Of a stretch of 64,000 nucleotides of DNA, positions 18,214 to 26,140 are shown piece by piece (position 1 is the stretch's first letter; each line of letters opens with the position of its first letter). A model generated the notes under the pieces. That model was not told where the DNA came from, did no database searches, and saw only the letters and a program-made list of their open reading frames with translations. Location: NCBI RefSeq assembly GCF_003342675.1, contig NZ_CP031148.1, forward strand, positions 1-64,000, given 5' to 3'. The DNA comes from Haloplanus rubicundus (GTDB lineage: Archaea > Halobacteriota > Halobacteria > Halobacteriales > Haloferacaceae). The position numbers and the translations under genes were made by a program.

Positions 18214-18333
18214 GGCGTGTGGTGAACGTCTCGGTCGGTGGGCCGAGACGGTCGGCGGGATGGTCGACGAGGTGTAGGGCGTGTGGTGAACGTCTCGGTC
18301 GGTGGGCCGAGACGGTCGGCCGGATGGTCGACG
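18181..18333. repeat. 64-bp tandem duplication of the flavoprotein gene 3' end
   Basis: A 64-base unit covering the last codons and stop (18181-18244) is repeated at 18245-18308 with a single difference, and a third partial unit follows at 18309-18333. Because 64 is not a multiple of three and the copies lie past the stop, the second and third copies are untranslated. The near-perfect identity implies a recent event. Confidence 0.92.
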
Positions 18334-18384
18334 GCGGTGAACACCGGCCCAACGTACAAGCCCTCGGCGCCCCTACCGGATTCC

Positions 18385-18738
18385 ATGTCCGCACTCGCCG
18401 ACGAACCGTGCGAAGCCTGTACGAGTGACGACGAACCACTCACCCCCGAGGAGTACGAGGGGTATCTCGACGGCGTCCGATCGGACGTCTGGGAGGTCGT
18501 CGACGACCACCACCTCCACGCTCACTACGAGTTCGACGACTTCCGCGACGCCCTGGAGTTCACCTACGAAATCGGCGAACTCGCGGAGGAGGAGTGGCAC
18601 CACCCCGACATCGCGCTCGCGTGGGGAGAGGTGGAAGTGGAGATGTGGACCCACAAGATCGACGGCCTCCACAAGACCGACTTCGTGATGGCGGCGCGGA
18701 TGGACCGCCTCTACGAACCGTACGAACCCGACGAGTAG
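18385..18738 (+). CDS. Pterin-4-alpha-carbinolamine dehydratase
   Basis: A 117-residue PCD/DCoH-fold enzyme that dehydrates 4a-hydroxytetrahydropterin to recycle the cofactor of aromatic amino-acid hydroxylases. The family signature is intact: [10 protein letters not shown], then [20 protein letters not shown], with the paired histidines and the later THK. The start at 18385 follows a gap that holds the 64-bp duplications. An N-terminal CEACTSDD segment adds two cysteines not needed for the activity. No pterin-dependent hydroxylase is nearby. Confidence 0.88.
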   Translation: MSALADEPCEACTSDDEPLTPEEYEGYLDGVRSDVWEVVDDHHLHAHYEFDDFRDALEFTYEIGELAEEEWHHPDIALAWGEVEVEMWTHKIDGLHKTDFVMAARMDRLYEPYEPDE

Positions 18739-18779
18739 TCGATCCCAGTCCTTATCCCTCCGAACGCCGATTTCGAGGT

Positions 18780-19247
18780 ATGGCTATCACTGCTGGCGAT
18801 ACGGTTACCATCGAGTACACCGGCCGTCTCGAGGACGGCTCCGTGTTCGACACGACGGACGAGGCGGTCGCCGAGGAGGCCGGCCTCCTCGAGGAACAGC
18901 CCAACCGGGAGTTCGAACCGCTCACGGTCGAGGTGGGCGAGGGCAACCTCATCGAAGGGATGGAGGACGGGCTGATTGGCCTCGAAGCCGGCGACTCCGA
19001 GACGGTCACGATCCCGCCGGAGGAAGCGTACGGCGAGGCGTCGGACGACCAGAGCCGCGAGTTCGGCCGCGAGGACTTCGAGTCGATGGTCGGCCAGGAG
19101 GCCGCCGAGGGGATGCAGGTGCAGGCACAGGGGGGCGCGACCGGCACGGTCGCCGCCGTCGACGACGACACCGTGACGGTGAGTTTCCAACATCCGCTGG
19201 CGGGCGAGACGCTGACGTTCGACATCGGCGTGCTGTCGGTCGAGTAG
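18780..19247 (+). CDS. FKBP-type peptidyl-prolyl isomerase, SlyD-like
   Basis: A 155-residue FKBP with an inserted flap, as in SlyD and archaeal short FKBPs. The isomerase part has VTIEYTGRLEDGSVFDTT at the N-terminus and GEGNLIEGMEDGLIGLEAGD; the insert-in-flap chaperone region (about 85-135) follows, then HPLAGETLTFDI. Unlike bacterial SlyD there is no His-rich metal tail. It assists protein folding in the cytoplasm. It lies 41 bases after the PCD gene on the same strand. Confidence 0.93.
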   Translation: MAITAGDTVTIEYTGRLEDGSVFDTTDEAVAEEAGLLEEQPNREFEPLTVEVGEGNLIEGMEDGLIGLEAGDSETVTIPPEEAYGEASDDQSREFGREDFESMVGQEAAEGMQVQAQGGATGTVAAVDDDTVTVSFQHPLAGETLTFDIGVLSVE

Positions 19248-19289
19248 GTCGACCGTGGCGTTGATGGTCCCGCCGGTCGTCCTGCGACC

Positions 19290-21359
19290 GTGAGCGAGAC
19301 GCCGACCATCCACGAACTCGACGACGCGACGGTTCGCCGCATCGCCGCCGGCGAGGTGGTCGAGCGCCCCGCCAGCGTCGTGAAGGAACTGCTAGAGAAC
19401 AGCCTCGACGCCAGCGCCTCGCGCGTGACCGTCGCCGTCGAGGGCGGCGGCGTCGAGGGTGTGCGCGTCCGCGACGACGGCGTCGGCATGACCGCCGCGG
19501 ACCTCGAACGCGCCGTCGAGGAACACACGACGAGCAAGATCAGCGGCGGCGACGACCTGGAGGCCGTCGGGACCCTCGGGTTCCGGGGCGAAGCGCTCCA
19601 CACCATCGGCGCCGTCTCGCGACTGACGATCCGCTCTCGACCCCGTTCGGGCGGACGGGGTCACGAACTCGTCGTCGAGGGCGGCGACGCTGGCGAGGTG
19701 CAGCCGTCGGGCTGTCCACCGGGGACCGTCGTCGAAGTCGCGGACCTGTTCTACAACACGCCGGCGCGTCGGAAATTTCTCAAGACCGAGGCGACGGAGT
19801 TCGACCACGTCAATCGCGTGGTGACGCAGTACGCCCTCGCCAACCCGGACGTGGCGACGACGCTCGAACACGACGGGCGGGAGGTGTTCTCGACGGCGGG
19901 GAGCGGCGACCTCGAATCGGCGATCCTCGCCGTCTACGGCCGGGACGTGGCCTCGGCGATGGTCGACGTCGAGACGGAGCCCGAGGACGGTCCCGTGACC
20001 GCCGTCTCGGGGCTGGTGAGCCACCCCGAGACGACGCGGGCCGGCCGGGAGTACCTCTCGACGTTCGTCAACGGCCGCTACGTCACCGCGGGGACGCTCC
20101 GCGAGGCCGTCCTCGACGCCTACGGCGGCCAACTCGCGCCGGATCGCTACCCCTTCGCCGTCCTCTTCGTCGAGGTGCCGCCGGACGCGGTGGACGTGAA
20201 CGTCCACCCCCGCAAGATGGAGGTCAGGTTCGACGCGGAGGTAGCCGTCGCCGATGCGGTGACGACGGCCGTGCGCGAGGCGTTGCTCGACGAGGGACTG
20301 GTTCGCTCGTCGGCGCCGCGGGGACGGTCCGCGCCCGAACAGACGGAGATCAGCCCCGAGTCGCCGGCGCGGGAGGTAGCGGGCGGCGACGCCGTCGAGA
20401 CGGACGACTGGACAGAGGGCGACGCGCCCGCGGCGGAGGCGTCGACCCGCGACGGATCGAGTGCGACGGCGCCGAAGGCGCCGGACGCCGATGCCGACGG
20501 TCGAACAGGCGAGACGACGCGAACGCTGGACGAGGTGGCCGGATCGACGGAGACGAGCGCGTCGGCGCCGGAACCGACCGAATCGCGGGCCAGCCCGTCG
20601 ACGACTGACGAGTCGGGGGCGAGTCGGGACGGCGACGACGTGGCGACGGAAAACGACACGACCGGCGACGATCCGTCGGCCGGCGTCGTCGAGCCGACGG
20701 ATCAGCGAACCCTCGACGGGGAGACGGCGACGCCGGAGGGGGCGTACGACCGTCTGCCGGCGATGCGCGTCCTCGGGCAGTTCGACGAGACGTACGTCGT
20801 CGCGGAGACGCCCGACGGCCTGGTCCTGCTCGATCAGCACGCGGCGGACGAGCGGATCAACTACGAGCGACTCCGGGGGGAGATGAGCGGCGAGACGCCG
20901 ACGCAGGCGCTGGCCGAACCGGTCGAACTCGAACTCACGGCGCGGGAGGGGGAGCTGTTCGCCACCTACCGCGACGCGCTGGCGGAGCTGGGCTTTCACG
21001 CCGACCGGGTGGACGACCGGACCGTCGAGGTGCGGACGGTGCCGACGGTGTTCGACTCGGCGCTCGATCCGTCGCTCCTCCGGGACGCGCTGACGGGCTT
21101 CGCGGACGGGTCGGCGAGTGAGACGGTCGACGCGGTGGCCGACGCCCTGCTCGCCGACCTGGCGTGCTATCCATCCATTACGGGCAACACGTCGCTGACG
21201 GAGGGGTCGGTGGTCGACCTGCTCGACGCCCTCGACGACTGCGAGAACCCCTTCGCCTGCCCGCACGGCCGCCCGGTCGTGGTGGCGTTCGACCGCGGCG
21301 AGATCGAGGATCGATTCGAACGCGACTATCCGGGACACGGCGGCCGACGTGCGGAGTGA
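19290..21359 (+). CDS. mutL: DNA mismatch repair protein MutL
   Basis: A 689-residue MutL starting at GTG. The GHKL ATPase domain (1-330) has ELLENSLDA, RDDGVGM and GFRGEAL. A variable acidic linker of about 150 residues, rich in Asp, Glu, Ser and Thr, follows. The C-terminal dimerisation domain contains LLDQHAADERINYERL, which fits the DQHA-x2-E-x4-E nicking endonuclease motif, with ACYPSITGN and CPHGRP further on. It is therefore probably an endonuclease-type MutL that nicks DNA after MutS signalling. The last 48 coding bases plus the stop and beyond are duplicated downstream. Confidence 0.96.
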   Translation: MSETPTIHELDDATVRRIAAGEVVERPASVVKELLENSLDASASRVTVAVEGGGVEGVRVRDDGVGMTAADLERAVEEHTTSKISGGDDLEAVGTLGFRGEALHTIGAVSRLTIRSRPRSGGRGHELVVEGGDAGEVQPSGCPPGTVVEVADLFYNTPARRKFLKTEATEFDHVNRVVTQYALANPDVATTLEHDGREVFSTAGSGDLESAILAVYGRDVASAMVDVETEPEDGPVTAVSGLVSHPETTRAGREYLSTFVNGRYVTAGTLREAVLDAYGGQLAPDRYPFAVLFVEVPPDAVDVNVHPRKMEVRFDAEVAVADAVTTAVREALLDEGLVRSSAPRGRSAPEQTEISPESPAREVAGGDAVETDDWTEGDAPAAEASTRDGSSATAPKAPDADADGRTGETTRTLDEVAGSTETSASAPEPTESRASPSTTDESGASRDGDDVATENDTTGDDPSAGVVEPTDQRTLDGETATPEGAYDRLPAMRVLGQFDETYVVAETPDGLVLLDQHAADERINYERLRGEMSGETPTQALAEPVELELTAREGELFATYRDALAELGFHADRVDDRTVEVRTVPTVFDSALDPSLLRDALTGFADGSASETVDAVADALLADLACYPSITGNTSLTEGSVVDLLDALDDCENPFACPHGRPVVVAFDRGEIEDRFERDYPGHGGRRAE

Positions 21360-21461
21360 GCGGGCGGAAAGAACGTGTCGAGTCGTCGAGCGCGTTCGAA
21401 TCGACCGATTCGAACGCGACTATCCGGGACACGGCGGCCGACGTGCGGAGTGAGCGGGCGG
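21312..21461. repeat. 56-bp direct duplication of the mutL 3' end
   Basis: Bases 21312-21367, spanning the end of mutL and its stop codon, are repeated exactly at 21406-21461 (56 of 56). The 38-base spacer contains gcgttcgaatcgac, which itself resembles the start of the unit. The second copy lies in the leader of the next gene, 50 bases before its start. Confidence 0.95.
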
Positions 21462-21510
21462 CGCGCGGACCGGCACGCACCTTTTTGCGCCGGTCGGTCG
21501 AACGTCGACC

Positions 21511-22461
21511 GTGACCGATCTGGTAACCGTCGGCGAAGCCACCCTCCAGTTCTCGCCGCCACGCGGCGACCGCATCGAAACTGCCGGGGAGTTCGCGGCC
21601 CACGTGGGCGGCCCGGAGAGCAACGTCGCGGCCGCGGCGGCGACACTCGGTCTCGACGCCGTCTGGCTGTCGAAACTCCCCGACACGGCGCTCGGGCGGC
21701 GGATCGTCGGCGATTTGCGTCGACACGGCGTCCGGACGGGCGTCGTCTGGACCGACGACGGGCGCACCTCGACGGCGTTCGCCGAGCGCGGCGGGACGGC
21801 GGGGGCAACGACCGTCGCCGACCGCGAGGGTGCCGCCGTCGAGACGATGACGGAGGACGACGTCCCGATGGGGGTGCTCCGCGACGCCGAGACGCTGTTC
21901 GTGAGCGGGGCGACGCCCGCACGCTCCGAGACGCTTCTGGAGACGACGGAGTGGCTCCTGCAGGCGGCGGGCGAGGCGGACACGACGCGGGCGTTCGACA
22001 CGCGGTTCGCGGCGACGGGGCTCGACGCCGACACGGCCCGTGAACTGTACGACCGACTGCTCGACGAGGTGGAGGTGCTGATCGTCGACGAGGCGGACGC
22101 GGAGGCGGTGTACGGACTCGACGGCGACGTGGTGCCGGCGGGGCACAGCCTCCGGACGCGGTACGGCTGTGAGATGGTCGTCGTCACCCGCGCGGACCCG
22201 ACTCACGCCGTCGTCGGGCTGGCCGGCGAGTCGATTTACGAGGTCCCGCCGTTCGAGGCGGAGACGCGCGACCCGGCCGGCGTCCACGACGCGTTCGTCG
22301 GCGGCTTCCTGGCCGGCTGCCACCGCGGCGGGGACATGAAGGACGCGTTGTACGACGGCGCGGCGACGGCGGCGCTCAAGCGAACCATCGTCGGGGACGC
22401 CGTCGTCGGGTCGCGTCGGGACGTCGAGGCGATACGTGCGCGCCGCGAAGGGGAGAAGTGA
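21511..22461 (+). CDS. PfkB-family sugar kinase, 2-keto-3-deoxygluconate kinase-like
   Basis: A 316-residue ribokinase-fold kinase starting at GTG. The N-terminal sugar-binding region (VGEATLQFSPPRGDRIETAG and GGPESNVAAAAATLGLD) resembles haloarchaeal KDG kinases. The ATP-site and anion-hole motif normally reads DTxGAGD; here it is DPAGVHDAFVGGFLAG, so the catalytic Asp remains but two residues of the GAGD loop are changed. Activity may be altered. The substrate is unproven. The upstream region is occupied by the duplicated mutL tail. Confidence 0.75.
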   Translation: MTDLVTVGEATLQFSPPRGDRIETAGEFAAHVGGPESNVAAAAATLGLDAVWLSKLPDTALGRRIVGDLRRHGVRTGVVWTDDGRTSTAFAERGGTAGATTVADREGAAVETMTEDDVPMGVLRDAETLFVSGATPARSETLLETTEWLLQAAGEADTTRAFDTRFAATGLDADTARELYDRLLDEVEVLIVDEADAEAVYGLDGDVVPAGHSLRTRYGCEMVVVTRADPTHAVVGLAGESIYEVPPFEAETRDPAGVHDAFVGGFLAGCHRGGDMKDALYDGAATAALKRTIVGDAVVGSRRDVEAIRARREGEK

Positions 22462-22686
22462 CAGCAGCCGACCCGCACCCGGTCGGGGAGGCCGAGACGG
22501 GTCGGACGGAACGTCGGTCTAGTCGGGGAGACGTTGCGGAGACCGACGCCACCGGCGTCGGGGAGATCGTCCGGAGGGCGTCGGCACTCTCACGTGTGGC
22601 CGCCGAGTCAATAAATCCATCAGAGGCTCAGACGCGGATTTCAGTCATATGAACACGCATTTGACGCCACGGAACCGAGAGCGGGT
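22462..22686. other. Intergenic stretch upstream of the small acidic protein
   Basis: About 225 bases with no convincing gene. An open frame that begins with a GTG overlapping the kinase stop has atypical composition and no recognisable motif. A caataaatcc stretch near 22607 could be a TATA element. Confidence 0.4.
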
Positions 22687-22842
22687 ATGTCCGACGACGA
22701 CGTGCACGTCGAGATAGAGGTCGAGGTAGCGGTCGACAGCACCGAACTCGAGTTCGACGCCGACGACAAACGCGACGTCGAAGCCGAACTCGAAGCGGAG
22801 GGCCTCACCATCGAAATCGAGGCCGAAATCGAACGGGAGTAG
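22687..22842 (+). CDS. Small acidic protein of unknown function
   Basis: A 51-residue open frame from ATG to TAG, beginning MSDDDVHVEIEVEVAVDS. It alternates hydrophobic and acidic residues in two beta-like stretches joined by a short helical part (DDKRDVEAELEAEG). Codon use is like its neighbours and a haloarchaeal amphipathic small protein is plausible, but no family is recognised. It lies 50 bases before the Rieske gene, with the iron-box-like palindrome between them. Confidence 0.55.
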   Translation: MSDDDVHVEIEVEVAVDSTELEFDADDKRDVEAELEAEGLTIEIEAEIERE

Positions 22843-22869
22843 CGGCCGACCCGAGACGACAGGTTGATT

Positions 22870-22883
22870 TTAGGCGAGCCTAA
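22870..22883. promoter_or_regulatory. Iron-box-like palindrome at the Rieske gene promoter
   Basis: TTAGGC-GA-GCCTAA (22870-22883) has perfect 6-base arms. TTAGG/CCTAA half-sites are the hallmark of DtxR/IdeR/SirR-type metal regulators. It overlaps the only TATA-like stretch (gatttta) and ends 9 bases before the ATG at 22893, a position suited to repression of a leaderless transcript. Confidence 0.6.
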
Positions 22884-22892
22884 TTCGAGGGC

Positions 22893-23450
22893 ATGGACGA
22901 ACCGGTACGAGTGACGCTCGAGGATGGGGACGAGAGCGAGGCGGTGCGAATCGCCGACACCGAGGGGGAGGTTTCGGTCGGGGACGCGACCGTTCGGTTC
23001 GACGTGGGCGGCGACCGACCCGAACGGGAGGCCGACGGCGGCACGGTGGCTGAGGCGAACGCGGAGGCGGAGGCGGAGACGGACGAGGACCCGCGATACG
23101 TCGCCCCGGCCGCCGACGTGCCGAGTCACGGCACGCTCCGGTTCGAGGCGGTCGACGGTCGCCGTCGGATCGACGGCATCCTCCAGCGACTGGACGACGA
23201 TGGCGTCGTCGCGTGGGAGAACTCCTGTCCGCACAAACCCGAGGTCAAACTCGACCGGGGGCTGGGCGCGCTCGTCGACGGCGACCAACTGGTCTGTCAC
23301 GAACACGGCGCCCGCTTCGACTGTGACGACGGCTACTGCACCCGTGGCCCCTGTCGCGGCCGGTCACTGTCGCCCATCGGCGTCACCGTCCGCGACGGCG
23401 ACGTGTATCTGACGGACGAGCGGTTCGAGGGCGGACGGCGGCTGGATTAG
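22893..23450 (+). CDS. Rieske [2Fe-2S] domain protein
   Basis: A 185-residue soluble protein. The N-terminal half is acidic and unassigned, with an Ala/Glu linker (about 60-75). The C-terminal half (about 78-185) is a Rieske domain with both cluster-binding boxes: SCPHKPEVKLDRG and CHEHGARFDCDDGYC, giving two Cys and two His ligands, with extra cysteines in the GYCTRGPC segment. It probably carries electrons for an unidentified oxygenase or reductase. The iron-box-like site in its promoter suggests control by iron. It ends with a four-base convergent overlap with the SDR gene. Confidence 0.88.
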   Translation: MDEPVRVTLEDGDESEAVRIADTEGEVSVGDATVRFDVGGDRPEREADGGTVAEANAEAEAETDEDPRYVAPAADVPSHGTLRFEAVDGRRRIDGILQRLDDDGVVAWENSCPHKPEVKLDRGLGALVDGDQLVCHEHGARFDCDDGYCTRGPCRGRSLSPIGVTVRDGDVYLTDERFEGGRRLD

Positions 23451-24214
23451 CGCGACACCAGCGTCGGCGTCGGGTAGGTCCCACCGTTGACGTGGAGCAC
23501 CTGGCCGGTGACGAAGGAGGCGCGATCGGAGGCGAGATAACAGCAGGCGTCGGCCACTTCGTCCACGCGCCCCAGACGCCCGAGCGGCGTCGCGTCGATC
23601 ACGTCCTGCTCGACACGCACCCACTCGTCGGTCGGCTCACGCTCCACGTCGATCAGCCCCGGGGAGAGACCGTTCACGCGAATCCCGTCGGGACCGAACT
23701 CCGTGGCGAGCTGGCGAACCATCCCTTCGATGCCCAGTTTCGACCCGAAGGAGTGGACGTGATCGAACGTCCCGAGATACACCATCTGCCCGATCAGGTT
23801 GACGACCGACCCGCCGCCGCTCTCCAGCATGTCCGGCAGGACGTGCTGGGTGGTGAGAAACAGCCCACGGAAGTTCACGTCGAGAACGCGGTCGAGTTCC
23901 GCCCGAGTCACGTCGAGAAACGACGACTGCGGGCGGTAGGTGGCGTTGTTCACCAGCACGTCGATCGGTCCGAGTTCCGACCGCACCGTCTCGACCATCG
24001 ACTCCACGTCGTCCGGGTCGGCCAAGTCACCGAGCGCGACGGCGGCGCGCCCACCGGCCGCCTCGACGCGTTCCGCCGTCTCCGCACACCCCTCGCGATC
24101 CGTCCGCGCACAGACGCCCACGTCCGCGCCGCGTTCGGCCAGCTGCGTCGCGATGGCCCGTCCGATATTTCGACTCGACCCCGTCACCAGCGCCGTTCGG
24201 CCCGAAAACTCCAT
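23447..24214 (-). CDS. Short-chain dehydrogenase/reductase family protein with altered active site
   Basis: A 255-residue classical-type SDR. The cofactor motif TGSSRNIG (residues 11-18), the NNA strand end and the C-terminal SPGLIDVE region are present. The catalytic YxxxK, however, reads SFGSK, so the tyrosine is replaced by serine, and the usual catalytic serine after VVNL is Gly in VVNLIGQMVY. The lysine remains. It may be a non-classical or regulatory member, or use the nearby Tyr. Ends in VLHVNGGTYPTPT, typical of the family. Confidence 0.85.
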   Translation of the reverse strand: MEFSGRTALVTGSSRNIGRAIATQLAERGADVGVCARTDREGCAETAERVEAAGGRAAVALGDLADPDDVESMVETVRSELGPIDVLVNNATYRPQSSFLDVTRAELDRVLDVNFRGLFLTTQHVLPDMLESGGGSVVNLIGQMVYLGTFDHVHSFGSKLGIEGMVRQLATEFGPDGIRVNGLSPGLIDVEREPTDEWVRVEQDVIDATPLGRLGRVDEVADACCYLASDRASFVTGQVLHVNGGTYPTPTLVSR

Positions 24215-24279
24215 GCGGGCGGTACGCCAAGGGGAGTGATATAGACCGCTGGCGATAGTGCTAGGTTATGTTATCAGCT

Positions 24280-24291
24280 CACGTATACGTG
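24280..24291. promoter_or_regulatory. Perfect 12-bp palindrome directly before the lipoprotein gene
   Basis: CACGTATACGTG (24280-24291) is a perfect palindrome ending two bases before the ATG at 24294. A GTATAC core also occurs in spaced form (GTAT-N6-ATAC) in the repeated module near 32-35 kb. It may be an operator at the transcription start; this is inferred. Confidence 0.35.
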
Positions 24292-24293
24292 GC

Positions 24294-25094
24294 ATGCAGT
24301 GGAATCGCGGGGTCACGCTGGTTCTGGTCGTGATGATGTTGACGGCCGGCTGTCTCGGTGGGGGGAGTCCCGCCAGCGAGGTGGCGGGTGGGAGTGAGAA
24401 CACGCCCGGCGGCGGGAGTTCCGACGGCGAGGACGCCGACGGCCCTGACCTGACCGATCCGGAGGCGGCCCTGCGTGACGCGGGCAGTTTCACCGTCACG
24501 TGGCAGTACGCCGGCGTCGACGCGACGGGGATGCGAACCGAGGTGACCCACGAGTACCACGCCGACCTGCGCGGCGAGCGCACGCTGACGGTCACGTCGT
24601 CGAGCCGTGACGGCCAGGCCGAGGGCACGACCGAGCAGTTCGCCGCCGACGGCACGACGTACGTCCGCACGGGGACGGCGGAGGCGCCGTCGTACGTCTC
24701 GTACCCCGGCAGCGCCGACGTGGTCGGTACCGCCATCGCGCTCTCGCAGGCCCGGGCCTACGGCGCCAACGAGGACCTGACCACCCGCGGGAACGAGCGC
24801 TTCGACGGCGTGTCCGTCACCCGCTACGAACTCTCCGAGGCGGACTCGCAGTTGATCCAGGCCGGCTCCGCGGCGACGAGCGGCGCGCCCGGCTCCGCCG
24901 AAATCACCGACTTCCACTACGTCGTCCTCGTCGACGAGGACGGCCTCTCCCGCTACGAGTCGTGGTCGTTCACCGGTCGGACCGCGGAGGGACAGGATAT
25001 CAGCGGCGAGTGGGAGTACACGCTCACGAACGTCGGGGCGACGAGCGTCGACGACCCCGACTGGCTGGCCGACGCGCGCGCCGCGACGGCCTGA
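24294..25094 (+). CDS. Haloarchaeal lipoprotein of unknown function
   Basis: A 266-residue lipoprotein. The ATG at 24294 gives a clear signal peptide (GVTLVLVVMMLTAGC) with the lipobox cysteine; a 12-residue longer start is unlikely. After a Gly/Ser/Asp linker the mature part is a beta-rich domain of about 200 residues with repeated Tyr/Thr strands (TWQYAGVDATG, ADGTTYVRTGTAEAPSYV), similar in style to haloarchaeal lipoproteins that resemble LolA/LppX folds. It is anchored outside the membrane. The substrate is unknown. Confidence 0.8.
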   Translation: MQWNRGVTLVLVVMMLTAGCLGGGSPASEVAGGSENTPGGGSSDGEDADGPDLTDPEAALRDAGSFTVTWQYAGVDATGMRTEVTHEYHADLRGERTLTVTSSSRDGQAEGTTEQFAADGTTYVRTGTAEAPSYVSYPGSADVVGTAIALSQARAYGANEDLTTRGNERFDGVSVTRYELSEADSQLIQAGSAATSGAPGSAEITDFHYVVLVDEDGLSRYESWSFTGRTAEGQDISGEWEYTLTNVGATSVDDPDWLADARAATA

Positions 25095-25220
25095 TCACGA
25101 GCCGAGCCACCGCGCGGCGCCGCCGGCCAGCATCACCAGTCCGCCGGTCACGAAGGTGCCGGGAATCGGAAGCACGAACAGTCCGAGGCCGAACGCGATG
25201 GCGAGCGTGGAGGAGCGCAC
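25095..25220 (-). CDS. Tiny membrane protein
   Basis: A 41-residue frame starting at GTG with two short hydrophobic segments (TLAIAFGLGLFVLPIPG and VTGGLVMLAGGAARWLGS). The IPGTFVTGGL turn is reminiscent of small haloarchaeal membrane proteins. It follows the convergent lipoprotein gene with no spacer and lies 82 bases downstream of the YbaK-like gene, so it could be the second gene of that transcript. Function unknown. Confidence 0.6.
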   Translation of the reverse strand: MRSSTLAIAFGLGLFVLPIPGTFVTGGLVMLAGGAARWLGS

Positions 25221-25302
25221 GGCCGGCCTAGGGGCTCGGCGTAGGTCTGGTGGCCCGAGGTGGCTCCGTGACCCGTGGAGGGCGACTGTCCCCTCCGCAG
25301 CG

Positions 25303-25779
25303 TTACTCGGCGATATCCGCCGGCGTCGCGTCCGCGAAGTCGACGAGCTGGGTCGGGGTGATCGAAAACAGGGCCTCGGGAACCCCGGCGCCGGCCCACA
25401 CTGTCGCGTGGTCCACGAGCGTCTCGTCCACGTACACCGGGACCGACCGCTCGTGGCAGATGGGCGGGACGCCGCCGATGGCCCAGCCGGTCGTCCCGCG
25501 AACCGTCTCCGGGTCCGCCATCTCGACGGTGTCGGGAGGAACGCCCACGGCCGCGGCGAGTTTCGACTCGTCGACCCGGTTCGCACCGGAAGCGACGACC
25601 ACGACGGGATCCCCGTCGGCGAGAAACACCAAGCTACTCGCGATCTCGGCCACCGAACAGTCGAGGGCCTCCGCCGCGTCGGCGGCCGTCCGCAACTCGT
25701 CGTCGAACTCCTTGACCGACGCGTCGAACCCGTAGCGAGCGTCGGCACGGTCGACGAACTCGCGCACTCGTGGGTGCAT
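25303..25779 (-). CDS. YbaK/EbsC (prolyl-tRNA deacylase-like) protein
   Basis: A 158-residue YbaK-domain protein, the family that hydrolyses mischarged aminoacyl-tRNAs in trans. The central AEIASSLVFLADGDPVVVV and the later TGWAIGGVPPICH, containing the conserved GxxPxG-like loop, support the call. The ATG at 25779 gives the usual N-terminus (MHPRVREFVDRA); in-frame extensions upstream run into the tRNA-Phe repeat zone and are rejected. The specific tRNA target is not predictable. Confidence 0.88.
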   Translation of the reverse strand: MHPRVREFVDRADARYGFDASVKEFDDELRTAADAAEALDCSVAEIASSLVFLADGDPVVVVASGANRVDESKLAAAVGVPPDTVEMADPETVRGTTGWAIGGVPPICHERSVPVYVDETLVDHATVWAGAGVPEALFSITPTQLVDFADATPADIAE

Positions 25780-25844
25780 GGGTGAGGCGAGGGCGGCGGG
25801 GCCCAAGGGTGTACCGTTCCGGGCTGCGACTGAATAGCTCGGAT

Positions 25845-25999
25845 CACGTCGAAGCCGTACCGAGCGAAGCGCGGTTTCACCGGACGCTCCCTGCGGTCGC
25901 GCCGGGTCGTTTTCCCCACGTTTTTGCGAGGAGTAGTCCCCGAAGGCGGCCGAGGAAACCCGACGAAGTAAGAAGTGGGCTAGCCTCCCCGAATTGAAC
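25845..25999. repeat. Left copy of a direct repeat ending in a tRNA-Phe fragment
   Basis: Matches 27341-27525 with small gaps: shared landmarks are gtcgaagcc, gcgcggtttcac, ttttccccacgttttt, gaaggcggcc and aggaaacccgacgaagtaa. It ends in a degenerate 17-base piece of the tRNA-Phe 3' end (25983-25999, 16 of 17 identical). Together with the right copy it brackets about 1.5 kb holding one gene, as expected of attL/attR remnants. Confidence 0.75.
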
Positions 26000-26140
26000 A
26001 CTGGACGGGCCTCACTGTGCCCTCCGAACGACCCGGCAGAGCACGTCGCTCCCGAAGACGCAAAAGGACGTGGCGACGGGACGCCGTCGTGCACTGGCAG
26101 AACTGACGAAGATTAAGTGATGCCGTTTGAAAGATTCCGT

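Noticed and set aside
22458-22652. 64-residue open frame whose GTG overlaps the kinase stop
   Set aside because: Overlap of start and stop is suggestive, but composition is poor and no motif or neighbour supports it.
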